64,000 nucleotides of DNA from Antilocapra americana (GCA_007570785.1 ML660777.1:4968587-5032586); one strand, 5' to 3'. Shown: positions 12,246 through 24,540, counted from the first letter of the stretch. Notes: a model not told the origin generated them from the sequence alone. Numbers and translations: made by a program.

Positions 12246-13118
12246 ATGCCAGGAATGTTACTTTTGTAGAGAAAAATAAAGATATTCATATGGATAAAGT
12301 CAATGAGCTCATAAGATATTTTTCAAGGATCCTCCTGCTTGTTCAGTTCCAGGTGCAATCCAGCATAGTGGGACTCACTTTAGCCAGGACTTAGGGGCCT
12401 GCAGGCCATTTTCCTGAGAGGCTGCAGGCAGGGAACTCTCCCATAGAAACTGAGAGAGCCCTAGAGCCATCATTGACTCTGGTCCTGGTGGGTGGACTTG
12501 TCTGAGCAACTGCCAGCTTGGGCTGGTTTCCCACAGAAGGGCCTCTGTTATTTCATGCAGTTCCTCTCCGAGTATTCCAGCAGGAACTCCCACCACTGCT
12601 TTTGAATTTACAGACTCCTCTGTGGGGATTTTTCTCCCTGCCAGTCAACTTAAATCTTCCTTTGTTCAGACTCTTTCCTCATCCTCTGTTCTTACCCCTT
12701 CAACATGACCACAACCTCAAGAATGTGATCTTTGCACAAAACATTCTATCAAATCCAGCAGAAAGCCTCAACAGACCACTTCTAGTATTTGAGATTTTTG
12801 TTTGTTCCTCTATTTTTTTTTTGGCTAGCATTGCCACCTTCATCAGGTTTTTGGATATGGGTATGTCTTCCGTGGCTTCTGTGGCATTCCTAAGCTGTAG
12901 TGAGCTTTAGATTTAAAGGTGTTATAAAAAATTGTAACTTTCTTGAATTAAAAAGCCGCATAGAAATCCATATTTGAAATACCGATATTCTGAGAGGTAA
13001 AACAATGTTGACTAAATATTTCACATGTACAAATAATTCAATTTCATATTTGTGTTTTAGAAATGCTTGGCCCTTGAAGAAACACACATGCTTTTCTATG
13101 TTAGGTTTCTATCTGTAT

Positions 13119-13271
13119 ATGTCCATGGAATTCTCCAAGCAAGAATACTGGTGGGGGTTGCCATGTCCTCCTCCAGGGGATCTTCCCAACCCAGGGATCA
13201 AACCCATGTCTCTTATGTCTTCTGAACGGGCAGGTGGGTTCTTTACCAGTAGCACCACCTGGGAAGCCCAG
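13119..13271 (-). mobile_element. Bov-tA SINE (truncated tail)
   Basis: TCCATGGAATTCTCCAAGCA through AGCACCACCTGGGAAGCCC. Confidence 0.92.
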
Positions 13272-13477
13272 GGTACCCAATGGCCACACAAAGGTTAATC
13301 TGATGAGAGTCAGGAGTTATTACCACTGTCTCAGGTCCCTGAGGATGGGGGTGGTGGGGGAGCGGAGGTATACAGGAAATCATCATTAACAGCTTTTTGA
13401 GCCCTTTCCCAAGATGTCCTTGGCTGTGGATGGGGAAAGAGGAGATCCTTTCCCCATCTCCATGTGAACTGATGGAA

Positions 13478-13584
13478 GTGTTGTAAAAAGAGCAAGGCTT
13501 TAGAGACACACCAGCCTGAATTCAAATTCCAGGACTTCATTTAGTAGCAATACTTTGAGCAAGTTACTTAACCTCTCTGATACT
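13478..13584 (+). mobile_element. MIR SINE, truncated by a duplicated segment
   Basis: AAAGAGCAAGGCTTTAGAG through GAGCAAGTTACTTAACCTCT, the MIR core. The expected MIR continuation is replaced at 13,585 by a 71-bp direct repeat. Confidence 0.75.
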
Positions 13585-13674
13585 TGGGAGCTGGTTAGTG
13601 ACTTCTCTCTTGTATTTCTTATACTAATAGTTACACTAATTTGTGCTAATATCAGGTCTACATTGGCTGCAGAT
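13585..13674 (+). repeat. Direct repeat copy B (71 bp exact core)
   Basis: Second copy of the segment at 11,542-11,635, joined directly to the broken end of a MIR. Confidence 0.95.
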
Positions 13675-13862
13675 ATTTTCTGCAGTAGAAGCCAGCGTAG
13701 ATTCATTAATAACATCTTAGGTCAAACTAACATAATTCTTATCTTTTCCAAGGTCACTACTATGCATAGACAGAGTGCATTTTAATTTTGGCATACCATA
13801 GGAAAAAATATCTTAAGTTATTCTTGTGGTCACAATAAATAAAAGTAAACTGGATAATTATT

Positions 13863-13876
13863 AAAAGTAAGTCTGG
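13863..13876. repeat. Target-site copy 1, 14 bp (AAAAGTAAGTCTGG)
   Basis: Identical to 15,302-15,315 and 16,091-16,104. It directly precedes the L1 3' end and is itself preceded by TT, a typical L1 endonuclease context (TT/AAAA). Confidence 0.9.
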
Positions 13877-15301
13877 CCAATGAAGCAACAGACAAACAAT
13901 TAATCTCAAAAATATACAAACAACTCCTGCAGCTCCATTCTAGAAAAATAAACAACCCAATTAAAAAGTGGGCCAAAGAACTTAACAGACATTTCTCCAA
14001 AGAAGATATAAAAATGGCTAACAAACACATGAAAAGATGNNNNNNNNNNNNNNNNNNNNNNNNNNNNNNNNNNNNNNNNNNNNNNNNNNNNNNNNNNNNN
14101 NNNNNNNNNNNNNNNNNNNNNNNNNNNNNNNNNNNNNNNNNNNNNNNNNNNNNNNNNNNNNNNNNNNNNNNNNNNNNNNNNNNNNNNNNNNNNNNNNNNN
14201 NNNNNNNNNNNNNNNNNNNNNNNNNNNNNNNNNNNNNNNNNNNNNNNNNNNNNNNNNNNNNNNNNNNNNNNNNNNNNNNNNNNNNNNNNNNNNNNNNNNN
14301 NNNNNNNNNNNNNNNNNNNNNNNNNNNNNNNNNNNNNNNNNNNNNNNNNNNNNNNNNNNNNNNNNNNNNNNNNNNNNNNNNNNNNNNNNNNNNNNNNNNN
14401 NNNNNNNNNNNNNNNNNNNNNNNNNNNNNNNNNNNNNNNAAAAGATGCTCAACATCACTCATTATCAGAGAAATGCAAATCAAAACCACAATGAGGTACC
14501 ACTTTACACCAGTTAGAATGGCTGCCATCCAAAAGTCTACAAGCAATAAATGCTGGAGAGGATGTGGAGAAAAGGGAACCCTCTTACACTGTTGGTGGGA
14601 ATGCAAACTAGTACAGCCACTATGGAAAACAGTGTGGAGGTTCCTTAAAAAGCTGCAAATAGACCTGCCATATGACCCGGCAATCCCACTGCTGGGCATA
14701 TACACCGAGGAAACCAGAATTGAAAGAGCCACGTGTACCCCAATGTTCATCGCTGCATTGTTTACAATAGCTAAGACATGGAAACAACCTAGATGCCCAT
14801 CAACTGATGAATGGATAAGAAAGCTGTGGTACATATACACAATGGAATATTACTCAGCATTAAAAAAAAATTCATTTGAAGCAATTCTACTCAGATGGAC
14901 GAAACTGGAGCCCATTATCCAGAGTGAAGTAAGCCAGAAGCAAAAACAACAATACAGTATATTAACGCATATATATGGAATTTAGAAAGACGGTAACGAG
15001 AACCCAACATGCGAGACAACAAAAGGAACGCAGATGTATAGAATAGACTCGTGGACTTTGTGGATGAGGGTAAGGGTGGGATGTTATGGGAGAAGGGCAT
15101 TGAAGCATGTTAATTGTCATGTGTCTAATCAATCGCCAGCCCAGGATTGATGCTCGGGACTGGTGCATCGAGATTTCCCGGGGGAGAGGGAGGAGGGAGG
15201 GGGGTTCCAGAGGGGAAGCATATGTAAACCCATGGTGATATCATGACATTGTATGGCAAAAACAAGTAAAAAAAATAAATTAAAAAAAAATGAAAAAAAA
15301 A
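13877..15301 (+). mobile_element. L1 LINE 3' end (L1_BT-like), 5'-truncated, young
   Basis: An open frame from the insertion start encodes the C-terminal part of L1 ORF2 (motifs [30 protein letters not shown], then after the gap [22 protein letters not shown] and [12 protein letters not shown]), ending at 14,983-14,985. A G-rich 3' UTR and an A-rich tail to 15,301 follow. The frame has no stop, and the tail and 14-bp target-site duplications are intact, so the insertion is recent. A 400-N gap interrupts it. Confidence 0.93.
14040..14439. other. Assembly gap of 400 N
   Basis: Exactly 400 undetermined bases inside the L1. The eight bases AAAAGATG end the left flank (14,032-14,039) and begin the right flank (14,440-14,447). 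Confidence 1.
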
Positions 15302-15315
15302 AAAAGTAAGTCTGG
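15302..15315. repeat. Target-site copy 2, 14 bp, shared by L1 and RPL17 retrocopy
   Basis: AAAAGTAAGTCTGG between the L1 poly-A tail and the RPL17 5' end. Confidence 0.9.
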
Positions 15316-16090
<775 letters not shown>

Positions 16091-16104
16091 AAAAGTAAGT
16101 CTGG
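16091..16104. repeat. Target-site copy 3, 14 bp
   Basis: AAAAGTAAGTCTGG immediately after the A-rich end of the RPL17 retrocopy. Confidence 0.9.
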
Positions 16105-16699
16105 AAATAGTTGAACAATGACATACACAGATGTGTATTAATGTATCAATTCTCCTAGAAAGAATATCTCTAATAACAGGAAAGTCTCACTCTGTTATGT
16201 TTGAGATTTTATCAGCAACTTGAGTATAAAATGTATTAAATACATGGGTGGTTCAACAGTAGGAAAGACAGTGGATGACAGAATCAAAATTCAAAATGAG
16301 CTCAATTACGTAAAAAAAAAATAGCTAAAAAAAAGGCTATTAATAGACCTGTGTCAAGTTCAGTATCTAGATTCATAACTGCTTGGGATATGGGTATGGC
16401 CCAGAATTGGGAAGGGTGTCAGGTCAACATGACCACCGCAAGTGGACTGGGTCCACTTGGTTGGCAAGTGTGGAGACAGTCAGGGAGAAGATGACCCAGC
16501 CTGAAAGGGTTCCCAGAGACCAAATCTTAAAAAATCTGAGCAGTGAAATTTTAGTTGTTGATTGTGTAGATTATAATTAATTGAATAAAATAGGAATCCA
16601 TGAGTCTACATTGATAATAAGTAAGTAAACAAATTAATATGTAAGGGAGAAGAGAAAAGTCTGTCTTATAGAAAAAAGCCAACTAAGAAATACAGAAAG
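16105..16699. other. No gene; possibly an old decayed repeat
   Basis: Sequence around 16,380-16,520 has no recognised coding content. The right end meets an L1 fragment at about 16,700. Confidence 0.35.
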
Positions 16700-17968
16700 A
16701 ATGAAGAATCCTTGCATCCCTGGGATAAAGCCTACTTGATCATGATGTATGATCTTTTTGATGTGTTGTTGGATTCTATTTGCTAGAATTTTGTTGAGGA
16801 TTTTTGCATCTAAGTTCATCAGTGATATTGGCCTGTAGTTTTCTTTTTTTGTGGCATCTTTGCCAGGTTTTGGAATTAGGGTGATGGAGGCCTCATAGAA
16901 TGAGTTTGGAAGTTTACCTTCGTCTGCAATTTTCTGGAAGAGTTTGAGTAGAATAGGTGTTAGCTCTTCTCTAAATTTTTGGTAGAATTCAGCTGTGAAG
17001 CCATCTGGTCCTGGGCTTTTGTTTTTTGGAAGATTTCTGATTACGGTTTCAATTTCCATGCTTGTGATGGGTCTATTAATATTATCTATCTCTTCCTGGT
17101 TTAGTCTTGGAAAGTTGTACTTTTCTAGGAATTTGTCCATTTCATCCAAATTGTCCAGTTTATTTGCATATAGTTGCTGATAATAGTCTCTTATGATCCT
17201 TTGTATTTCTGTGTTTTCTGTTGTGATCTCTCCGTTTTCATTTCTAATTCTGTTGATTTGGTTCTTCTCCCTTTGTTTCTTGATGAGTCTGGCTAACGGT
17301 TTGTCAATTTTATTTATCTTCTCAAAGAACCAGCTTTTGGCTTGGTTGATTTTTGCTATGGTCACTTTTGATTCCTTTGCATTAATTTCTGCCCTGATCT
17401 TTAAGATTTCTTTCCTTCTACTAGACCTGGGCTTCTGCATCTCTTCCCTTTCTAGTTGCTTTAGGTGTATAGTAAGGTCATTTATTTGATTTTTTTCTTG
17501 TTTCCTGAGGTGAGCTTGTATTGCTATGAACTTTCCCCTTAGCATTGCTTTCACAGTGTCCCATAGGTTTTGAGCTGTTGTGTTTTCATTTTCATTCGTT
17601 TCCATGCATAACTGAATTTCATTTTTAATTTCTTCTGCGATTTGTTGGTTATTCAGCAGTGTGTTGTTGAGCCTCCATATGTTGGAAGTTTTGAGAGGTT
17701 TTCTCCTGTAGTTGATATCTAATCTCACTGCATTGTGGTCAGAAAAGATGCTTGGGATGATTTCAATATTTTTGAATTTATCAAGGTTAGATTTATGGCC
17801 CAGGATGTGATCTATCCTGGAGAAGGTCCCGTGTGCACTTGAGAAAAAGGTGAAATTCCTTGTTTTGGGGTGGAATGACCTATAGATATCAATTAGGTCT
17901 AGTTGGTCTATTGTTTCATTTAAAGTTTGAATTTCCTTGTTACTTTTCTGTCTAGTTGATCTATCCAT
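16700..17968 (-). mobile_element. L1 LINE internal fragment: ORF2 endonuclease C-terminus to reverse transcriptase
   Basis: A minus-strand frame of more than 400 codons. It begins [17 protein letters not shown] and contains [14 protein letters not shown] and [10 protein letters not shown] (end of the endonuclease), then [16 protein letters not shown] and [20 protein letters not shown] (reverse transcriptase fingers) up to [13 protein letters not shown]. It lacks the YADD catalytic part, ORF1 and a 3' end, so it is a dead internal fragment. Neighbouring sequence at 17,969-18,540 is a different part of L1 in the same orientation but the wrong order. Confidence 0.92.
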
Positions 17969-18540
17969 TCATCCCATCCTCTTCTTCCCCCACTGTGTCC
18001 ACAAGTCTGTTCTCTGTGTCTGTGTCTCTATTGTGTGTTAAGTCACTTCAGTCATGTCTGACTCTTTGCAACCCACGGACTGTAGCCCACCAAGCTCCTC
18101 TGTCCATGGGATTCTCCAGGCAAGAATACTGGAGTGGGTTACCATGCCCTCCTCCAGGAGATCTTCCCGCCCCAGGGATTGAACCCGTGTCTCTAACATC
18201 TCCTGCATTGGCAGGCATTTTCTTTACCACTAGCACCACCTGGGAAGCTCCTCTGTCTCTATTGCTTCCCTGCAAATATGTTCATCAGTATCATTTTTCT
18301 AGATTCCATGTATACTCATTAATATATGATATTTGTTTTTCTCTTTCTGACTTACGTCACTCTGTATAATAAGCTCTAGGTTCATCCACCTCACTAGAAT
18401 GGACTCCAATCCATTCTTTTTTATGTCTGAGTAATCTACCATCGTATATATGTACCACAGCTTCTTTTATCCATTCATCTGTCGATGTTCATTGCAGCAC
18501 TATTTACAACAGCTGGGACACACAGAAAGGCCTATCTTGA
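17969..18540 (-). mobile_element. L1 LINE 3' end (ORF2 C-terminus and 3' UTR), interrupted by a SINE
   Basis: On the minus strand this reads from the end of ORF2 (AATGAACATCGACAGATGAA region) into a typical L1 3' UTR around GACACAGAGAACAGACTTGT. A Bov-tA SINE sits at 18,034-18,253. The 3' UTR stops abruptly at about 17,969, where the ORF2 fragment begins, without a poly-A tail. Confidence 0.75.
18034..18253 (-). mobile_element. Bov-tA SINE inside an L1 3' UTR
   Basis: Reverse orientation of the Bov-tA consensus (tRNA-derived head plus BovB-derived tail). It is flanked by the 11-bp target-site duplication TGTCTCTATTG at 18,023-18,033 and 18,254-18,264. Confidence 0.93.
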
Positions 18541-18750
18541 TGACTGAGAAGGTTGAAGACTTCAGGTTCTAAATTACATCTCAATATGTAAGTGTTAGAG
18601 CATGACTGTAGCAGCCAGAGCCAGCTGAACCAGGAGGAATACAACAGCTATGAACGCACGCTGAAGCAGGCGTGTTGAATCAATGACTCTAATGCCACCA
18701 GTGCTTTTGCTGTGAGTGAAGTGAGTTCTCCAACATGGAAACAAACTCTT

Positions 18751-18911
18751 TTTTTTTCTCCCTTTTATTGTTTTTGCCATACAATGCCATGATATCACTA
18801 TGGGTTTACATATGCTCCCCCTCCAGAAACCCCTCCCTCCCCCCTCCCCCCGGGAAATCTCGATGAACCAGCCCCGAGAATCAATCCTGGGCTGGCGATT
18901 GATTAGACATA
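18751..18911 (-). mobile_element. L1 LINE 3' UTR end, short young insertion
   Basis: Minus-strand copy of the same 3' UTR subfamily as the L1 ending at 15,301, with an A-rich tail (T run at the left). It is flanked by a 14-bp target-site duplication GGAAACAAACTCTT at 18,737-18,750 and 18,912-18,925. Confidence 0.92.
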
Positions 18912-19590
18912 GGAAACAAACTCTTAATGAAATTCTATATAAAACAAAATACAGTGTTCCCTTGATTTACATGGTAGTGATATACTTTGAAAATCAAAAG
19001 CTGCATGTTGAAAGCATATTGAAAGCTTGCAAAAACATTTTATGTTTAATATGAAAAATCAATTTAGTGTGTAGTTTCAGGTAAACAGGTTTTTAACCTA
19101 CAGGGATACCCTGCTGAACATTTCAAAATCTTGCAGGATGAAGGGTAATTCTTTAATGTGTGGGACACCCATACATTGCCGTATGCCCAACATCCCTGCT
19201 CTCTCCCTAACGGCAGTAGACTCCAAAAATTATGATGACAAGCCCAAAGAGCCCTACTTTCTTCTAGCATGTCCCCCAGGATCAGTGTTAAGGACCACTG
19301 ATTTAGAAGCAAGTTTGCATCTGGCAGGAGTCGTCAGTGGGTTATTTGTGCCTTATTGGAAGCTTTGTCTAAGTAAATCCCTTCAAACTCTAATCTTCAA
19401 TAAGCCCACAATCACATCTCATGAAGCCATTACTTGTTTGCTTTCTGAAATACTATTTTTGCTTCTTTGATATTCAAAAAGATAATTTATATGAATACTA
19501 GTTATTTTAGTCAGAACTCTAAATAACAAGAAACCAACACAAACTTGTGTCCATCCACATACAAAAGAAGACTTTACTGTCTTAACTCAA

Positions 19591-19785
19591 TGACTCAATG
19601 GGTGAAGAATCTGCCTGTAATGCCGGAGACGCAGGCAACGCGGGATCCATTTCTTGTTTGGGAAGATCCCCTAGAGGAGGAAATGGTGGCCCATTCCAGT
19701 ATTCTTGCCTGGAAAATTCCACGGACAGAGGAGTCTGGCAGAAGGTATTCCAGGGGTTCACAAAGAGTCAGACATGACTGAGCAT

Positions 19786-19787
<2 letters not shown>
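19591..19787 (+). mobile_element. Bov-tA SINE
   Basis: AATGGGTGAAGAATCTGCCT through CAGACATGACTGAGCATG; it is followed by a CA microsatellite. Confidence 0.9.

Positions 19788-19831
<44 letters not shown>
19788..19831. repeat. (CA)n microsatellite
   Basis: About 20 uninterrupted CA units after the SINE tail; likely length-polymorphic. Confidence 0.97.
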
Positions 19832-19891
19832 CTTGGAACCAAGAGTATGCAGCTGGTTCTGAAATAACTGGATGCAGGAAGTCAAATGAGG

Positions 19892-20178
19892 GACTCCCCT
19901 GGTGACACAGTGGATAAGAGTTCACATACCAGAGCAGGGGACTCGGGTTCGATCCCTGGTCCCAGAAGAGTCCACATGTGGTGGAGCAACTAAGTCCACT
20001 CGCCACAACTACTTAGCCCATGCTCTGTAACTACTGAAAGTCCAGGTGTCCTAGAGCCCATGCTCAGCAACAAGAGGAGCCACCACATGAGAAGTCCACG
20101 TGCCACAACAAAGAGCAGCCCCTGCTCACCACAAATAGAGAAAGCTGGCACAAAGCAGTGAAGACCCAGTCTTAAAAG
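19892..20178 (+). mobile_element. CHR-type SINE, long form (ART2A-like)
   Basis: GGGACTCCCCTGGTGACACA head, GTTCGATCCCTGGTCCCAGA and the long tail with GTGCCACAACAAAGAGCAGC, ending in an A-rich stretch. Confidence 0.88.
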
Positions 20179-20198
20179 AAGTCAAGCGAGGTCATCAC

Positions 20199-20312
20199 TT
20201 ATCTTCCTTCCTCTTTCCCTTCCTCTCTGTTTCTCTCTCCCTTTCTATGCTTCTTCCCCTCCTCTGTCCCTCCTTCTTTCCCCTCCCTCTCCCTCTCTCT
20301 CTCCTTTTCTGT
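20199..20312. repeat. Long polypyrimidine (CT-rich) tract
   Basis: About 110 bases almost entirely C and T, including CTCTCCCTCTCTCTCTCC. Confidence 0.9.
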
Positions 20313-20611
20313 AGGCTGAATCCAGACTGTCTCCCAGTGATGATGCGCAGATGGTTATGGGCATCACTCACATTCTATCTGTTCGCTGAGAGGTCTCTGC
20401 TTCTCTTCTCCTACTGTGAACTGTGTCCTACGGTTCAAGAAAGACACTGTGATGATGAAAAAGTTAATGCTGCAAGTAGTTGTTTAACACTTGTGTTCCC
20501 TAATAAAATGTAGGCTCTATTAACAGGACCTTGTCTTTTTTTATTCCTCGCTGTATCCCAGCAGCCAGCATAGCATTGCTCATTCCAGTCACTTAAAAAA
20601 TACTCACAGAG

Positions 20612-20906
20612 GACTTCCTTGGTGGCTCACTGGTAAAGAATCCACCTGCCAATGCAGGAAACACGGGTTCAACCCCTGATTCAGGAAGATCCCACAGGGA
20701 GCAAGTAAGCCTGTGCCCCAGAGCTACTGAGCCTGTGTTCTAGAGCCCTCGAGTGCTGAATCCCAGAGCAGGTGCTCCACCACAAGAAAAGCCACTGTAG
20801 TGAGAAGGCCAGGCCCCGCAACAAGAGGGTAGCCCCGACTCACCCCAACTAGAGAAAAACTTGTGCAGCAACAAAGCCCCAGCACAGCCAAAAATAAACA
20901 AATAAC
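20612..20906 (+). mobile_element. CHR-type SINE, long form
   Basis: GGACTTCCTTGGTGGCTCAC head through AGCACAGCCAAAAATAAAC. Confidence 0.88.
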
Positions 20907-21289
20907 ATTATTTTAAAAATGTTTACAGAATGAATGACTTACCCTGGTGAAACTAGAGGTTTCCCAGTTCTGATATTTTGCCACAAGAATTTCCTAGATA
21001 TTTGAGGATATGGGCAAGAGGCAGCAGTAGCTGTGCGTTCTATAAGAAGGCAATGGGCTGACTTATCGTACTGAGATGTAGAAGCAAAATAGAGAAATCC
21101 AATGGGTGGGATCCTCTTCATCCCAAATTCACCGAAGGGGCTTCTGCATCCAGAATTATCCAAATTCTTCCCCATTTCACTTTAGTCTGAGAATTACTCA
21201 TAGGAGACCAAAATCAGCATGAAAGAAATTGACTGATTCAATTAGTACATTGCTGTGGACATTTCGATTCTTTAGGCCACTGTAAAGTT

Positions 21290-22215
21290 TCAGTGGCCTA
21301 AACTGGGAAAGGAGTACGTCAAGGCTATATATTGTCATCATGAGTACATCATGAAAAATGCCAGGATGGATGAAGCACACACTGGAATCAAGATTGCAGG
21401 GAGAAATATCAATAACCTCAGACACACAGATGATAACACCCTTATGGCAGAAAGTGAAGAAGAACTAAAGAGCCTCTTGATGAGACTGAAAAACTTGGCT
21501 TAAAACTCAACATTCAAAAAACTAAGATCACGACATCCAGTCCCACCACTTCATGGCAAATAAAGAGGGAAACAATAGAAACAGTGACAGACTTTATTTT
21601 GGGGGGCTCCAAAATCACTGCAGCCATGAAATTAAAAGAAGCTTGCTCCTTGGAAGAAAAGCTATGACCAGCCTAGACATCATATTAAAAAGCAGAGACA
21701 TTATTTTGCTGACAAAGGTCCATCAACTCAAAGCTATGGTTTTTCCAGTAGTCATGTATGGATGTGAGTTGGACTATGAAGAAAGCTGACATAGGTATTG
21801 TGGATTTTATAACATGTGTTAAAAAAAAAAAAAAAAAGCTGAGTGCCAAAGAATTGATGCCTTTGAACTATGGTGTTGGAGAAGACTCTTGAGAGTCCCT
21901 TGGACTGCAAGGAGATCAAACCAGTCAATCCTAAAGGAAATCAGTCCTGCATATTGAAAAGACTGATACTGAAGCTCCAATACTTTGGCCACCTGATTCG
22001 AAGAACTGACTTATTTGCAAAGACTATGATGCTGGGAAAGATTGAAGGCAGGAGGAGAAGGTGGTGATAGAGGATGAGATGGTTGGATGGCATCACCGAC
22101 TCCATGGACTTGAGTTTGACCAAACTCCAGGAATTGGTGATAGGTAGGGAAGCCTGGTGTGCTGCAGTCCATGGGGTCACAAAGAGTTGGACATGACTGA
22201 GCAACTGAATTCAAC
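21290..22215 (+). mobile_element. BovB LINE 3' portion, with internal A tract
   Basis: Plus-strand remnants of the RTE reverse transcriptase (DDNTLMAESEEELKSLL, NHCSHEIKRSLLLGRKAMTSLD, PVVMYGCELDYEES) and the BovB 3' tail ending GGACATGACTGAGCAACTGA. Frameshifts and an A18 run near 21,820 break the frame. Confidence 0.92.
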
Positions 22216-22228
22216 TGCATACTTTTCC

Positions 22229-22440
22229 AGGGCTTCCGCAGTGACTCAGTGGTAAAGAATCTAACTGCAGTGCAGGAGCCTTGGGAGACACAGGTTAGAT
22301 CCCTAGGTGGAGAAGATCCCCTGGAGGCAGGCATGACAACCCATTCTTGCCTGGAGAATACCCATGGACAGAGGAGCCTGGCGGGCTACAGTCCATAGGA
22401 TCGCAGAGTCAGACACAGAACCAAAAAGGATTGAAGGGAC
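22229..22440 (+). mobile_element. Bov-tA SINE
   Basis: AGGGCTTCCGCAGTGACTCA through ATCGCAGAGTCAGACACAGA. Confidence 0.9.
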
Positions 22441-23171
22441 TTAGCATATACGCACATACTTTGCCCTGTTCTTTGCAATGCACTAATAAAATTCCGCATT
22501 CCACTGAATCACTATAAAAGAGTTCTTCTGCATAATAATAGACTTCAAAGCCAGTCTATAGTGTAAGAAGCACTTTTCCATACTTTAAAGCATTACATTA
22601 TATATTATTTTGCATATGTTCCAGTGACAGGCATTTATTTTTCTTATGTAAAATAAAAAAAAATTGTCAAGTTGCTCTTAAAATTAAAGCTAAACTGGGT
22701 GGGTCAAAATTGCTAGTATTTAAAAAAATGTGAACAACATTCTTAATATAGCTATTTGTGACTAACCCAGTGGGTGTAACACCCAAAGGAAAACAATAAG
22801 TTCACTTATAATGAATTTGAAAACTTAGAGTTTAGAACTCTGTGCTATTTTTTCAGATACAAATTATTAAAGGACTTATGGAACTTTTTTATAAAGAGAA
22901 TGTTGATTATGGAATATTAACATTGAAGACTTTTAAATGGAAAAATAAAGTTTAATGAACAAATCAGAAGAATGAAATCTAAGTCCTTCTTCCAAGTATT
23001 CATGTCTTAAACTGTGTCTTTTGTTGCAGTTTCCATGGCAAATATAATGTGTCTTCTACAGCAGAATCACTTCCATGAAAAACTTTTATTGTTTTAACAA
23101 ATCTGGTCTCATACTGGGTTTTGTAAATGTACCTTACAAAATAGGTACATTTTATAAGAATCACAAAGTAT
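22441..23171. other. Nothing recognised
   Basis: AT-rich single-copy-looking sequence without coding signal. Confidence 0.4.
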
Positions 23172-23640
23172 TAGTCAGTCAGTTCAGTCATTCAGTCGTG
23201 TCTGACTCTTTGTCAACCCGTGGACTACAGCATGCCAGGCTTCCCTGTCCATCACCAACTCCTGGAGCTTACTCAAACTCCTCTCCATTGAATCAGTGAT
23301 GCCATTCAACCATCTTATCCTCTGTTGTCCCCTTCTCCTCCTGCCTTCAATCTTTTCCAGCATCAGGTTTTTTTCCAGTGAGTCAGTTCTTCACATCAGG
23401 TGGCCAAGGTATTGGAGTTTAAGCTTAAGCATCAGTCCTTCCAATGAACATTCGAGACTAATCTCCTCTAGGAGTGACTGGTTGGATCTCCTTGCAGTCC
23501 AAGGGACCCTTAAGAGTCTTCTCCAACACCACAGTTCAAAAGCATCAATTCTTCATTGCTCAGCTTTCTTTATAGTCCAACTCTCACATCCATACATGAC
23601 TACTAGGAAAACCATAGCTTCGACTATACAGACCTTTGTC
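23172..23640 (-). mobile_element. BovB 3' end
   Basis: Reverse complement of the BovB 3' 470 bases, from CAGTTCAGTCATTCAGTCGT to the CTATACAGACCTTTGTCACA segment. Confidence 0.92.
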
Positions 23641-23819
23641 ACAAAGTATAACAATGGATTAATCTCTTGGTCTTTCTACAGGCCACTACTTTCTAAGCAC
23701 TTTATCAACATTGACTTAATTCTCACAAAAAGCTGTTTGATAAGTACCTTTGTTATTACCCATTTTATTTATGAGAAATCAAAGTCTTAGAAATGGTAAA
23801 TAATTAGTCTAAAGTCACA

Positions 23820-23985
23820 TGTGCTAAGTTGCTTTAGTCGTGTCCAATTCTTTGCAACACTATGGACTGTAGCCCGCCAGGCTCCTCTGTCCGTGGGATT
23901 CTCCAGGCAGTCCTGGAGTAGGTTGTCATGCCCTCCTCCAGGGGATCTTCTTGACTCAGAGATTGAGCCTGCATCTCCTAAAGTC
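23820..23985 (-). mobile_element. Bov-tA SINE (truncated)
   Basis: GCTAAGTTGCTTTAGTCGTG through GCATCTCCTAAAGTCACC. Confidence 0.88.
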
Positions 23986-24382
23986 ACCCGGCTATTAATA
24001 ATAAAATATGGAGATGGGAATAAAACTGGGAATGGCCATGGCCAGGCCCTGAAGCCAGTCCAGGTCCAGTCCAGCCCTCCAGCATGCCACAGCAGTAGCC
24101 ATAACCCTGAGACAACAAGAAAGTGTATGTAGCCCATATTCAGGACGCCCCTTGCGTCCTTCTCTTGTGGCTAGGCAGGATTTTGACTCTGAGCCCCACA
24201 GAACATCTCCTTCAGACCAGGAGAGCTGATTTGCTTACTGAAGACAAACAAATACACAAAATTAGGCAAAAAAGGAGACAAAAGAATATGTTCCAACCCA
24301 AAGAACAAGACAAAAAACTCAGAAAAAAGAGCTAAGTGAAACAGGGATAAACAAACGAACTGACTTTTCTTGGAATGGCCAT

Positions 24383-24535
24383 GGCCAGGGACGACAGAGG
24401 ATGAGATGGTTCATCATATCTGACTCCACGGATATGACTTCGAGCAAGCTCTGGAAGTTGGTGATGTCAGGGAAGCCTGGCATTCTGCAGTCCATGGGGT
24501 CACAAACAGTTGGACATGACAGTGACTGAACTGAA
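24383..24535 (+). mobile_element. BovB 3' end fragment
   Basis: Diverged BovB tail from GACGACAGAGGATGAGATGG to TTGGACATGACAGTGACTGA. Confidence 0.85.
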
Positions 24536-24540
24536 ACTAA

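Noticed and set aside
14014..14985. 323-codon ORF as a cellular gene
   Set aside because: It is the L1 ORF2 C-terminus with the N gap translated as X.
19595..20006. Val/Cys and Thr/His repeat proteins
   Set aside because: Translation of the CA microsatellite and flanking SINE.
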